DNA of 64,000 bases from contig DASXGW010000015.1 of the NCBI GenBank assembly GCA_036488875.1, forward strand, positions 1 through 64,000. Reading direction: 5' to 3'. Source of the DNA: Candidatus Baltobacteraceae bacterium (GTDB lineage Bacteria; Vulcanimicrobiota; Vulcanimicrobiia; Vulcanimicrobiales; Vulcanimicrobiaceae). The position numbers and the translations under genes were made by a program. Shown here one piece after another: positions 8,817-16,328 of the stretch. The notes under the pieces were generated by a model. It saw only the letters and a program-made list of their open reading frames with translations. It had not been told where the DNA came from and ran no database searches. Every line of letters starts with the position of its first letter. Position 1 is the stretch's first letter.

Positions 8817-9503
8817 ATGGGGAGTCCCCTAGAAACCTTGATGGCCGATCTCCGAGCGCCGCTGGAACGCGATCCGGCGGCGCGCGGCTGGCTCGACGTC
8901 GTCCTGTCGTATCCCGGCTTTCACGCGATAGCGGCGCATCGTTTCACCCATCCGCTATATCGCGCGGGCATACCGCTGTTGCCGCGCTTCTTATCGCAGG
9001 TCGTGCGCTTCTTTACCGGCGTGGAGATTCACCCGGGCGCGAAGATTGGTAAAGGCGTGTTCATCGATCACGGCATGGGCGTCGTCATCGGCGAGACCGC
9101 CGAAGTCGGGGACGGCAGCACGATCTACCAGGGTGTGACCTTGGGCGGCACGAGCTTGGCGCACGGTAAGCGGCATCCGACACTGGGGCGCAACGTCACG
9201 GTCGGCGTGAACGCCGCCGTCCTCGGCGCAATCACGTTAGGCGATAACGTCAAGGTCGGCGGTGGCTCCGTCGTGGTGAAAGACGTGCCGGCCAACGCGA
9301 CCGTCGTCGGCGTACCCGCACGAATCGTCGCACAGGATGGCCGGCCGATTCGCGTGGTTCCCGATCGCCCGCAAGTCGAAATGCCCGATCCGAACGCCGA
9401 CGCGATTGGCCGCCTTCTGCAGACCGTGACCGCGCTCGAGCAGCGCGTTGCCGAACTGGAGCAAGGCGACGCGCAAGAAGAAGCCTGGAGCTGGGTAATC
9501 TGA
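8817..9503 (+). CDS. cysE: Serine O-acetyltransferase CysE
   Basis: A 228-residue left-handed beta-helix acetyltransferase that makes O-acetylserine, the precursor of cysteine. The segment VEIHPGAKIGKGVFIDHG (69-86) includes catalytic His85, and HGKRHPTLG contains His120; hexapeptide repeats follow. The position of the usual catalytic Asp in the IHPGA segment is Glu70, as in many short CysE proteins. The N-terminal helical domain is short, as in the Gram-positive type. The last 25 residues are Glu/Gln-rich. ATG start at 8817. Followed at once by a dispersed repeat and cysS. Confidence 0.94.
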   Translation: MGSPLETLMADLRAPLERDPAARGWLDVVLSYPGFHAIAAHRFTHPLYRAGIPLLPRFLSQVVRFFTGVEIHPGAKIGKGVFIDHGMGVVIGETAEVGDGSTIYQGVTLGGTSLAHGKRHPTLGRNVTVGVNAAVLGAITLGDNVKVGGGSVVVKDVPANATVVGVPARIVAQDGRPIRVVPDRPQVEMPDPNADAIGRLLQTVTALEQRVAELEQGDAQEEAWSWVI

Positions 9504-9562
9504 TCCTTCGACTTGGCTTCGCTACGCTCAGGACTGCGCGCCTTCGGCGCTTGGCGATAAGG
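9504..9562 (+). repeat. Dispersed ~55-60 nt structured repeat, copy 1
   Basis: The whole cysE-cysS gap is made of this element. It begins TCCTTCGAC, contains CTACGCTCAGGACTGCGC, then a hairpin GCGCC-TTC-GGCGC, and ends GCGATAAGG. A second copy lies on the opposite strand at 55449-55500. The two hairpins differ in sequence but both pair. It may be a REP/MITE-like element; its function is unknown. Confidence 0.7.
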
Positions 9563-9573
9563 TAATTGGAATT

Positions 9574-10989
9574 GTGAGGCTCTACAACACTAGGACACGG
9601 CAGGTTGAGGAGTTCGTACCGCTGCGGGATGGCGAGGTCGGCATCTACGTCTGCGGCATGACGCCGTCGGCGCAAGCGCATCTGGGGCACGCGCGGTCTT
9701 TTCTGTTCTTCGACGTGCTGCGCCGTTACCTGACGCACAAGGGCTATACGGTGAGGTACGTCCAGAACGTTACCGACATCGACGACCGGAGTATTCGCGA
9801 GGGCCAAGCGACGGGTCAGGATTATCACGCCGTCATCGACCGCTACTATGGAGAGTTCAAGGCGTCGATGCGCAAGCTCGGCGTGCTCGAGTACGACGAC
9901 GAACCGTACGCAACGCGCTACATCGAGCCGATTCAGACGATGATCCGTGAGCTGATCGATCGAGGTCACGCCTATGCCACCGGCGACGGCATCTACTATC
10001 GCGTTTCGACCTTCCCCAGGTACGGCAAGCTCGCCAACCGCAACATCGACGAGCTCGAGGCCGGTGCGCGCATCGAGGTGGACGAGCAGAAAGAAGATCC
10101 GCTGGACTTCGCGCTCTGGAAGTTCGCCAAGCCGGGCGAGCCGAAGTGGCCGTTCCCGCCGTTTGGCGAGGGCCGGCCGGGGTGGCATATCGAGTGCTCG
10201 GCGATGTCGCGCGGACTGCTCGATCCGCAGGGCGTCGGGTTCGACATCCACGGCGGCGGCGCCGATCTCATCTTCCCGCATCACGAAAACGAGATTGCCC
10301 AAAGCGAGCCGTTGATGGATCGGCCGCCGATGGCAAACGTCTGGGTGCACGGCGGGCTGCTGCTGTTCGAAAACCGCAAGATGTCCAAATCGCTGGGAAA
10401 CTTCGAGCCGCTTTCGCAGTTGCTGGAGCGCCACGATCCGCAAGCGATCCGGCTGCTCTTTCTTCAAACCGGTTATCGCAAGGTGATGAACTTCACCGAA
10501 GGGTCGATTGCAGCGGCGGCCGTCACGTTGCGTCAACTCAAGCGAAAGTATCGAGCGCTCACTGCGGGCGAGCGCGCCGGTGTCGCCGACGCGGCGCTGC
10601 TGGCGAAGATCGAAGCAGCGCTCGACGACGACATGAACACCGCCGTCGCGCTCGCCGAGTTGTTGGGCGACAAAACTGCGTCGCTGGAGACGTTTACCCG
10701 TGCGATCGCGCTGCTTGGACTCGAACCGAACCCGTCGTGGCTCGAAGAGCCCAAAGCGGAGTTGCCGGCAGATTTCGTCGAGCGCGTTAGCGCCGCCGTT
10801 GCAGACGTGTCGTTCAACGGCGCGACGCCGCAAGAGGCGCTCGATCGCGTGATAGAACTGCGTACGCAGGCGCGCGCACGCAAGGAATGGGCGGAATCCG
10901 ATCGCCTGCGCGACGCGCTGCTGGCGTGCGGCGTCGAGCTCAAGGACTCTAAAGAAGGAACGGCGTGGACCGTCGCCGGCCTCCCGTAA
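9574..10989 (+). CDS. cysS: Cysteinyl-tRNA synthetase
   Basis: A 471-residue class I synthetase. The N-terminus YVCGMTPSAQAHLGHAR holds the zinc Cys and the HIGH-equivalent HLGH, and RKMSKSLGN is the KMSKS loop. Zinc-binding and active-site elements WHIECSAMS and GGGADLIFPHHENE are intact, and the C-terminal helical anticodon region is full length. It charges tRNA-Cys. GTG start at 9574, 11 bases after the dispersed repeat. It overlaps rlmB by 25 bases. Confidence 0.96.
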   Translation: MRLYNTRTRQVEEFVPLRDGEVGIYVCGMTPSAQAHLGHARSFLFFDVLRRYLTHKGYTVRYVQNVTDIDDRSIREGQATGQDYHAVIDRYYGEFKASMRKLGVLEYDDEPYATRYIEPIQTMIRELIDRGHAYATGDGIYYRVSTFPRYGKLANRNIDELEAGARIEVDEQKEDPLDFALWKFAKPGEPKWPFPPFGEGRPGWHIECSAMSRGLLDPQGVGFDIHGGGADLIFPHHENEIAQSEPLMDRPPMANVWVHGGLLLFENRKMSKSLGNFEPLSQLLERHDPQAIRLLFLQTGYRKVMNFTEGSIAAAAVTLRQLKRKYRALTAGERAGVADAALLAKIEAALDDDMNTAVALAELLGDKTASLETFTRAIALLGLEPNPSWLEEPKAELPADFVERVSAAVADVSFNGATPQEALDRVIELRTQARARKEWAESDRLRDALLACGVELKDSKEGTAWTVAGLP

Positions 10990-11786
10990 GCCGCGCGGGG
11001 GGACCCGGCAGCCGCCGCGAACGTGCTCGCGCTCGTTTTGATTTTGACGACGTCGTGTACGGCATTCACGCGATCGAGGAATCGCTGGCCGCCGGCGAGC
11101 GTCTGCGCACGATCCACGTTGCGGCCGACCGTAAGAAAGACGCCATCTTACGCCAACTGCTCGGGCGCGCGAAGGAGCTCAACGTTCCGGTGCGTTTCGA
11201 GGATCGCGGGTTCTTCGCCGAGCTGCCCTTCAAGGCGCATCAAGGCGTCGTGGCCGTCGGCGAGCCGTTTGCGTATCGAACGCTGCACGACGTGCTCGGC
11301 GCGCCGCGGCGTGACGGGTCGTCGCGCTTGTTCGTCGTTTTGGATCACCTCACGGACCCGCACAACGTCGGCGCCATCGTGCGCACGGCCGAGGCCGCCG
11401 GTGCCGACGCGCTCGTGCTGCCCGAGCGCCGCTCGGCCGGGATGAACGCCACCGTCCGCAAAGCGGCCGCCGGCGCGGCGGCGCACTTGCCGATCGCTCG
11501 CGTCGCCAACGTCGCCGACGCGATTCGCGTGATGAAGAAGAGCGGTATATGGATCGCCGGCGCCGATGCCGGAGACGGTGCGGTCGCGATGGCGCAAGCC
11601 GACATGAAAGTCGACTTGGCGCTGGTCGTCGGGGCCGAAGGCAGCGGCTTAGCGCCGCTGGTAAAACGCGAGTGCGATTATCTCGTGCGCATTCCCATGC
11701 ACGGTAAGGTGTCGTCGCTCAACGCGTCGGTAGCGTTTGCTATTCTTGCGTACGAAGCGCTTCGTCAACGCTCTCGCACGCGTTGA
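10965..11786 (+). CDS. rlmB: 23S rRNA 2'-O-methyltransferase RlmB (TrmH/SpoU family)
   Basis: A 273-residue SPOUT methyltransferase with an N-terminal substrate-binding domain (from VYGIHAIEESLAAG) and the three SPOUT motifs: LDHLTDPHNVGAIVRTAEA, LVVGAEGSGL and VRIPMHGKVSSLNASVA. RlmB methylates G2251 of 23S rRNA; the exact target of this member is assigned by homology and by synteny after cysS. GTG start at 10965 inside cysS; the first 20 residues are Arg-rich and a later start is possible. The 3' end overlaps the convergent STAS gene by 47 bases. Confidence 0.9.
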   Translation: MDRRRPPVSRAGGPGSRRERARARFDFDDVVYGIHAIEESLAAGERLRTIHVAADRKKDAILRQLLGRAKELNVPVRFEDRGFFAELPFKAHQGVVAVGEPFAYRTLHDVLGAPRRDGSSRLFVVLDHLTDPHNVGAIVRTAEAAGADALVLPERRSAGMNATVRKAAAGAAAHLPIARVANVADAIRVMKKSGIWIAGADAGDGAVAMAQADMKVDLALVVGAEGSGLAPLVKRECDYLVRIPMHGKVSSLNASVAFAILAYEALRQRSRTR

Positions 11787-12114
11787 ACTGCTCCGCGAGT
11801 CCGGTGATCTCGAAGATTCGATGAACCGAACCGCTCTTTGGAACCACGACGTGCAGCCGATCGTTGATCAGCTTGTGCGTCGTTGCGAGCACGCGCAGAC
11901 CGCTCGAATCCATGTACGTACATGCCGAGAGCTCCACGACCACTTCCCGATCGCCCTGGGTTAGCTGCCCAAGAGCCGCTTCAAACTCACCGGCATTGGC
12001 CAAGTCCACTTCACCCAAAACGTGAAGGATCTCGGTAGCGGGTTTCTCTTCGCGAATAAACGCGGCCAAGGGCGGCTCTTTATGGGAGAGTTTTTGCTCG
12101 TCTAACATCTTCAT
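11740..12114 (-). CDS. STAS domain anti-sigma factor antagonist
   Basis: A 124-residue protein with a complete STAS domain. The phospho-acceptor loop is YMDSSGLRVL, matching SpoIIAA/RsbV-type antagonists in which the second Ser of DSSG is phosphorylated by a partner anti-sigma kinase. The unphosphorylated form frees a sigma factor. No kinase or cognate sigma factor gene is adjacent; sigH lies 0.7 kb away but is not a usual partner. ATG start at 12114; the 3' end overlaps rlmB. Confidence 0.88.
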   Translation of the reverse strand: MKMLDEQKLSHKEPPLAAFIREEKPATEILHVLGEVDLANAGEFEAALGQLTQGDREVVVELSACTYMDSSGLRVLATTHKLINDRLHVVVPKSGSVHRIFEITGLAEQFNACESVDEALRTQE

Positions 12115-12214
12115 AATAATATCGCAGCTAAACGTTGGCGTTACAACCGTGATGCAGGCCGTGTTTTAAACCGGCTATGGCCTGGTTACCCGGTGAGGGT
12201 ATCGCGTTGTGATA

Positions 12215-12586
12215 TTAGTTGTCGCGGCCGGCAAAATTGCGCGCGGCTGCCATGAGCGGTCCTTGGATTTCCTCGAGCGGCTGGCTGCGCAGAAGCATTG
12301 TGGGCGACCTGTCATCCAGCCCGGGATTCGTACCTTGGAACCAGGCCCGGATCATGGTGGCGTCTTCTTTGATGGCGATCATCCGCGCGAGTTGGAGGGC
12401 GAAGCGCAAAACGTGGGGACGCTGCGGTTTACGGCCGTTTAGCCACTGCATGACGGCCCGCGTCTCGTTGACGCCCGCGATCGCGGCTACGACCGTTGGG
12501 CCCAGAATGTCGATGAGCTCCTGGACCACTTGCTTGAGCGGTACAGAAATCGCATGGTTATGCGAATCGACGTCGTTCAGAACCAT
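12215..12586 (-). CDS. MbcA/ParS/Xre antitoxin-like (DUF2384-like) protein
   Basis: A 123-residue protein. Its N-terminal half is helical, with a possible helix-turn-helix (VNETRAVMQWLNGRKPQRPH), and its C-terminal part (AWFQGTNPGLDDRSPTMLL) resembles the toxin-binding domain of MbcA/ParS/Xre antitoxins, whose hallmark is W-x5-P-x-L-x3-P. No RES-domain toxin is adjacent. It may be an orphan antitoxin or a regulator. It sits upstream of the STAS gene on the same strand, 100 bases apart, and is divergent from sigH. Confidence 0.55.
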   Translation of the reverse strand: MVLNDVDSHNHAISVPLKQVVQELIDILGPTVVAAIAGVNETRAVMQWLNGRKPQRPHVLRFALQLARMIAIKEDATMIRAWFQGTNPGLDDRSPTMLLRSQPLEEIQGPLMAAARNFAGRDN

Positions 12587-12691
12587 GCCCCGGTATTCCC
12601 TGCACAGGGCGTTTCACACCTTCAATCCCCCAATGGAGTGCCTAGGCTTTCCCAGGTTCGCGAGCTTAGGCTCCGCCCGCTAGATTCGTCC

Positions 12692-12720
12692 TTGACGCGG
12701 GAGGGGCGCCCTCCTATAAT
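12692..12720 (+). promoter_or_regulatory. Sigma-70-type promoter of sigH with inverted repeat in the spacer
   Basis: TTGACG at 12692-12697 and TATAAT at 12715-12720 with a 17-base spacer, almost perfect consensus. The spacer is filled by the 6-3-6 inverted repeat GGAGGGGCGCCCTCC (12700-12714), a plausible operator for a repressor that would cover both hexamers. Predicted transcription starts near 12727, which excludes the ATG at 12724 as the sigH start. Confidence 0.8.
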
Positions 12721-12792
12721 CGCATGGATGTGCCGCGCCCGATGGGCCACGGCCTGCGCATGCGGCACACGGACCCAGAAGGCAGACGACAA

Positions 12793-13440
12793 ATGGCAAT
12801 GACCCATCCCATTTCGGATGGTGTGGAATATCACGAACGGGCCGACGAAGAGCTCGTCGCCATCGCGAAAACCGGCGATAATCTCGCGATGGAGTTCCTC
12901 CTCAACAAGTACAAGAACTTCGTACGCATCAAGGCCAAGAGCTACTTTTTGATCGGCGCGGACCGCGAGGACATCATCCAGGAAGGTATGATCGGCCTCT
13001 ACAAAGCCGTGCGCGACTTCAAGGCGGACAAACTGTCGAGCTTCCGGGCGTTTGCCGAGCTCTGCATCACCCGGCAGATCATCACGGCGATCAAGACCGC
13101 GACCCGTCAGAAGCACATTCCGCTCAACCAGTACATCTCGCTGAACAAGCCGATTTACGACGAAGACAGCGAGCGGACGCTGCTCGACGTTATGGCGTCG
13201 CAAAAGACGTCGGATCCCGAAGAGCTGGTCGTGACGCAGGAAGTCTCCGACGACATCCGCCAGCGCATCCGGCAGAATCTGTCGGAGCTGGAGTCGCAGG
13301 TGCTCGAATCGTACCTGGAAGGCAAGAGCTACCAGGAGATGGCCCGCGATCTGGGCCGTCACGTGAAATCGATCGACAACGCGCTCCAGCGCGTGAAGCG
13401 CAAGATCGAGAAGAATCTCGCCGAGTTCGAGTTTCAGTAG
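12793..13440 (+). CDS. sigH: RNA polymerase sigma factor SigH (sporulation/competence-type sigma-30)
   Basis: A 215-residue sigma-70 family factor strikingly like Bacillus SigH. Region 2 reads KNFVRIKAKSYFLIGADRED, followed by the IIQEGMIGLYKAVRDF segment, and region 4 has SYQEMARDLGRHVKSIDNAL. It directs RNA polymerase to an alternative promoter set. The start at 12793 was chosen because the promoter above puts transcription start downstream of the earlier in-frame ATG (12724), because it gives the family N-terminal length, and because AGAAGG lies about 10 bases upstream. In Firmicutes this gene lies beside rpmG-secE-nusG; here 36 kb intervene. No sporulation gene is present in the window. 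Confidence 0.93.
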   Translation: MAMTHPISDGVEYHERADEELVAIAKTGDNLAMEFLLNKYKNFVRIKAKSYFLIGADREDIIQEGMIGLYKAVRDFKADKLSSFRAFAELCITRQIITAIKTATRQKHIPLNQYISLNKPIYDEDSERTLLDVMASQKTSDPEELVVTQEVSDDIRQRIRQNLSELESQVLESYLEGKSYQEMARDLGRHVKSIDNALQRVKRKIEKNLAEFEFQ

Positions 13441-13463
13441 ATCCGAAGGGAACGCAATACTAC

Positions 13464-13494
13464 AGGAGGCCGGCTAAATGCCGGCCTCCTTTTT
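13464..13494 (+). terminator. Rho-independent terminator after sigH
   Basis: A 10-bp perfect stem AGGAGGCCGG / CCGGCCTCCT with a 7-base loop, followed by TTTT. It lies 23 bases after the sigH stop. The stop codon of the minus-strand gene that follows lies in the loop, so the hairpin may serve both strands. Confidence 0.92.
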
Positions 13495-13713
13495 CTCGCT
13501 CGGGGGAACCTCCATAGCCCCTTCCACTATGGAGCGTTTCACGATCAAGTACCCTCGCCGGTGCAAGATGATCTCGAGGACCTCGAGGACCAGCTGCCAG
13601 AAGTTCTTGTTTTCGGCCAGCTCGGGAATGAGCATCCGAAGGTACGGCCGTACTGCCGCCTCGTCTTGGAAATCGCAAGCCAGCTCTTCAATCTGTTTGG
13701 AAAGCAGCATCAT
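13474..13713 (-). CDS. Small hypothetical helical protein
   Basis: A 79-residue frame (start MMLLSKQIEELACDF) rich in Leu, Glu and Ile with amphipathic helical character; no family recognised. It lies downstream of the ferredoxin-like gene on the same strand, 48 bases apart, and its stop is in the loop of the sigH terminator. There is no clear ribosome site. The composition looks protein-like and does not overlap another gene, hence a cautious call. Confidence 0.45.
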   Translation of the reverse strand: MMLLSKQIEELACDFQDEAAVRPYLRMLIPELAENKNFWQLVLEVLEIILHRRGYLIVKRSIVEGAMEVPPSEKKEAGI

Positions 13714-13761
13714 TACTTTTTTACCGCAAGGCGCTCACATTAAACGTGGCTGGGAAAGGTT

Positions 13762-14094
13762 TTACTCGCGCGTAACCATCTCGACGGCGGCCCGATAGAC
13801 CGCGTCGCGGTCGGCGACGGGGTCGACGACGAAGACCTGCGTCTCGCCGTTTTGCGGCTCGATGCACACCGTCACCCGGCCGCGGGCGCAGACGTCCATG
13901 CAACTCGTGCTGACCGCGCGGATCGGTCCCCAGTAGCCTTCCTCCTTGAGCTTGGCCTTGAGCCAGTCGCGTAAGTGGAAGTCGCCGATCTGGGCGGCAA
14001 CGTCGGGGTCTTCCTCGGGGATACGCTCTTTGAAGCAACGCTCGCAAACCAGCACGAGCCCCTTGCCAAGCCATTTCGGTTTAACGGGGTGCAC
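13762..14094 (-). CDS. Thioredoxin-like [2Fe-2S] ferredoxin-type protein
   Basis: A 110-residue protein with a CERC pair near the N-terminus and a SCMDVCARGRVTVCI segment, giving four Cys in the layout of thioredoxin-like [2Fe-2S] ferredoxins. It probably carries a 2Fe-2S cluster and acts in electron transfer; the partner is unknown. The GTG at 14094 was chosen because GGAGG ends 5 bases upstream. It overlaps the end of the YciI gene by 14 bases, so the two are coupled. Confidence 0.65.
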   Translation of the reverse strand: MHPVKPKWLGKGLVLVCERCFKERIPEEDPDVAAQIGDFHLRDWLKAKLKEEGYWGPIRAVSTSCMDVCARGRVTVCIEPQNGETQVFVVDPVADRDAVYRAAVEMVTRE

Positions 14095-14389
14095 CAAAAC
14101 CTCCGAGCAGAACCGTCCAGGGCTCGACCGTGACGAGTCGCAGCATGCCGTTGGCCCAGGGGTCGGTTGCAAGCCGCGAGCGCACGGCGTCATCGTTGGG
14201 CGCGTCCACGACGTGCATGATGCGCGGCGCGCTGTCCTCGTTGCCCAGCGGGCCGCCGGCGAGGATGAATCGGTCGTCCGCGAGCTTATCCATGAACGCG
14301 GCGTGCTCGTCCCACTGCTGCTGCCGGCGCATCGGCTGCGACCAATTCCACGCACCGCCGCGCTCGACGGTTACTACAAAATATGGCAT
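14081..14389 (-). CDS. YCII-related domain protein
   Basis: A 102-residue YciI-like protein (start MPYFVVTVERGGAW) with the ferredoxin-like fold segments HAAFMDKLADDRFILAGGPL and the conserved Asp/His residues of the family. YciI-type proteins are small, often dimeric, with an enzyme-like pocket, but few have assigned functions. It is the first of a two-gene unit with the ferredoxin-like gene. It begins 26 bases downstream of the tRNA-Thr(TGT) on the same strand. Confidence 0.75.
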   Translation of the reverse strand: MPYFVVTVERGGAWNWSQPMRRQQQWDEHAAFMDKLADDRFILAGGPLGNEDSAPRIMHVVDAPNDDAVRSRLATDPWANGMLRLVTVEPWTVLLGGFGAPR

Positions 14390-14414
14390 ATAAGGTTCTT
14401 TTGAAAGGGTGGTG

Positions 14415-14496
14415 AGCCGACGGCCGGATTCGAACCGGCGGTGTCTTTCGAACGTGATTACAAATCACGCGCCTTCAACCACTCAGCCACGTCGGC
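14415..14496 (-). tRNA. tRNA-Thr(TGT), atypical long-variable-arm form
   Basis: The acceptor GCCGACG/CGTCGGC pairs fully, the anticodon stem CGTGA/TCACG encloses loop TTTGTAA (anticodon TGT, reading ACA), and the T arm GCCGG-TTCGAAT-CCGGC is perfect. The D arm (GCT-GAGTGGTTGAA-GGC) and a 13-base variable region (TTCGAAAGACACC) are those of class II tRNAs (Ser/Tyr/Leu), not of normal tRNA-Thr. G1-C72, C2-G71, G35 and U36, the known threonine identity elements, are present; the discriminator is T. CCA is not encoded. An HNH nuclease gene ends 2 bases before its 5' end. Confidence 0.85.
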
Positions 14497-14498
14497 GC

Positions 14499-15011
14499 TC
14501 AGAGATCTAAGACGATTTGTAGGTCGGCCTCGGTTTCAACGGGTCCGAGCCGCCTCCTGGAATGTTTCTCTAGTCGCGAACCTTTCTCACCCGCTAGAGC
14601 GATCGGGTTCTCGCGTCCTCCTAGGCGCTTGGCTCGACCACGCCCTCGGTTCAAGGCGCGATACGTTGGGGTCAGGGCGTGACAGTTAGGGCAGAGGAGA
14701 ATAAGGTTGTCGAGTTTTGTGTTTTGCCAGTTCCCGTCGATGTGCTCGACTTCGAGCGGCCTTAACCCTGTGGTTGGATGCACCTCGTTCCAGCCACATC
14801 TTGCGCAGCGATCCCCGTAATATTCCCGAAGAAAACGCTTGACGAACGTTTGTCCACCGGTAGGTGGATAGAGTCCGCGGCGTAAAAGGTCGACGCGCAT
14901 TTTGTATTCAAACTGGAACTGACAACGCAACGAACAATACTTAGTCGCACCTTGTTTGACCTCACCGCCGCAGAGGTTCCTACACCACCCACGAAACTTC
15001 TTTTTATTCAT
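14499..15011 (-). CDS. HNH endonuclease abutting tRNA-Thr(TGT)
   Basis: A 170-residue phage-type HNH nuclease. An N-terminal Cys cluster (WCRNLCGGEV, then YCSLRCQF) precedes CARCGW at about 85-90, the catalytic LEVEHIDGN and LLCPNCHALTPTYR, so both CxxC pairs and the HxxGN/NLxxLC motifs of the HNH fold are there. The C-terminus is Arg-rich. It is visibly lower in GC than its surroundings, a sign of transfer. It reads into the tRNA: the TGA ends 2 bases before the tRNA 5' end. The ATG at 15011 was chosen to start the Cys cluster; the frame continues upstream without homology. It is probably a free-standing homing-type or phage nuclease. Confidence 0.8.
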   Translation of the reverse strand: MNKKKFRGWCRNLCGGEVKQGATKYCSLRCQFQFEYKMRVDLLRRGLYPPTGGQTFVKRFLREYYGDRCARCGWNEVHPTTGLRPLEVEHIDGNWQNTKLDNLILLCPNCHALTPTYRALNRGRGRAKRLGGRENPIALAGEKGSRLEKHSRRRLGPVETEADLQIVLDL

Positions 15012-15099
15012 ACGCGTATCATAGATGTCAGATGTGCCAACTGGGTGGCATTTTAGTTCGAAACAATCCAGGAAATTTGCTCGTATATAGTAACGAAAC

Positions 15100-15780
15100 A
15101 TGATGATGCGTTGGCTGGCTCTCGTATCGTTCACGATCGCGCTAACGACGTGCAGCGGAACGCAATTTCGTGAGACCGTCCATAAGTCGATATCGACGGG
15201 CGCCGCTCCAGTGGTGCATATCGATAACAGCGTCGGCGAAATCCGCGTCACCGGTTCGCCGAGCCACAGCATCGACATCGAGGCCGTCAAAAGCGGGATG
15301 AGCGAAGAGGCCGTCCGCAACATCGACATCGACGTGCGGTCGCAAGACAACACGGTCACGATTGCCACCAAGTATCGCAACTTCGGCAGCGGCGGCGTAC
15401 GCTACACGATCTCGGTGCCGGCCGGCGCGTCGCTGGACATCAACAACACCACGGGCGCGGTCCGTATCGACGGCGTCGACGGCGACGTGACGGCCGCCAC
15501 GCAAACGGGTGAGGTCGACGCCACGGTCGGCCGCGTCGCCGGGCGGCGTTCCATCGATCTGACGGCGACCACCGGCGCCTTGAGGCTGGCAATCGATCCG
15601 CACAGCGACGCTCGCGTCGAGGCCTCGACGACCGTCGGCGCGGTCAGCAGCGACTTCGATTCGGTCGGATCCGCACGCCGGAACGTCGTGGGAGCGAGCG
15701 CGTCGGGGACGATCGGCAGCGGCAGCGCTTCGATTCGCCTTACCACGACCACGGGCGCCATCGCGCTGCGCCGCAGCTAG
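15100..15780 (+). CDS. Secreted/lipoprotein DUF4097-type beta-strand repeat protein
   Basis: A 226-residue protein with a signal sequence ending in a possible lipobox (ALTTCSG, Cys18). The rest is a beta-helix-like repeat: short strands alternating with phrases such as NTTGAVRIDGVDGDV and TATTGALRLA, typical of the DUF4097 putative-adhesin family. It is probably anchored at the outside of the cytoplasmic membrane. Function is unknown. Divergent from the HNH nuclease gene; three adjacent ATGs start the gene. Confidence 0.7.
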   Translation: MMMRWLALVSFTIALTTCSGTQFRETVHKSISTGAAPVVHIDNSVGEIRVTGSPSHSIDIEAVKSGMSEEAVRNIDIDVRSQDNTVTIATKYRNFGSGGVRYTISVPAGASLDINNTTGAVRIDGVDGDVTAATQTGEVDATVGRVAGRRSIDLTATTGALRLAIDPHSDARVEASTTVGAVSSDFDSVGSARRNVVGASASGTIGSGSASIRLTTTTGAIALRRS

Positions 15781-15840
15781 TAAATGCCGCGACCCGCGTA
15801 GAAGCTCCAGAATCTCTGCGTCTCGTCAAAGGAGCGTTCT

Positions 15841-16317
15841 ATGCGTCGTTGTCGCACCGCGTTTTTCGCCGCGCTGTTGCTTGCCGTTCCGGCAGCGGCT
15901 TTTGCCGCAGCCCCTTCGGGCGGCATGCAGTTGCCGCCCCAGCCAAAGGTACGCCCGGCCGGAATGCCCGCGGATGCCGTGATGGTTTCACCGTGCGTCG
16001 CGTCGATGGGCGAGCACTGGATCGATATGAAGAACGCACCCCTTGGGCCAATTTACGGCACGTATAAGGGCAAGGTGGTCTTCACCGAGATCATGCCGAC
16101 GCTTAAGCAGCTGCAGCAAGGCTTTAGCTATGCCAACATTCGCGCGCTGCCTGGTTACACGATCAATCACATCGACGTTGCATTCGAACCGAAGGGTCAC
16201 GAGGGCCTGATGGTGCCCCACTACGACATCCACGCGTATTATATTACGCGTGCCGAGCAGATGAAGATCTGCCCGAAGGGCATCCCCGATCCGGCGATGC
16301 CGCCGATGAATTATTAG
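15841..16317 (+). CDS. Secreted protein of unknown function (TTHB210/DUF5602-like)
   Basis: A 158-residue protein with a clear signal peptide (cleavage likely after AFAAAPSGG). The conserved part has GEHWIDMKN and VPHYDIHAYYI, His-rich motifs resembling the TTHB210-like family of small extracytoplasmic proteins, which suggests metal binding. A strong ribosome site (AAAGGAG) precedes the ATG. The following GNAT gene is 11 bases downstream. Confidence 0.6.
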   Translation: MRRCRTAFFAALLLAVPAAAFAAAPSGGMQLPPQPKVRPAGMPADAVMVSPCVASMGEHWIDMKNAPLGPIYGTYKGKVVFTEIMPTLKQLQQGFSYANIRALPGYTINHIDVAFEPKGHEGLMVPHYDIHAYYITRAEQMKICPKGIPDPAMPPMNY

Positions 16318-16328
16318 GCGGTAGTCGC

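Noticed and set aside
9250-10833. 527-residue open frame antisense to cysE/cysS
   Set aside because: It lies opposite conserved catalytic motifs of CysS and CysE, has Arg/Val-rich shadow composition and no domain.
12724-12792. Upstream start of sigH at 12724
   Set aside because: The consensus promoter ends at 12720, so the transcript starts after this ATG; the residues are not conserved in SigH.
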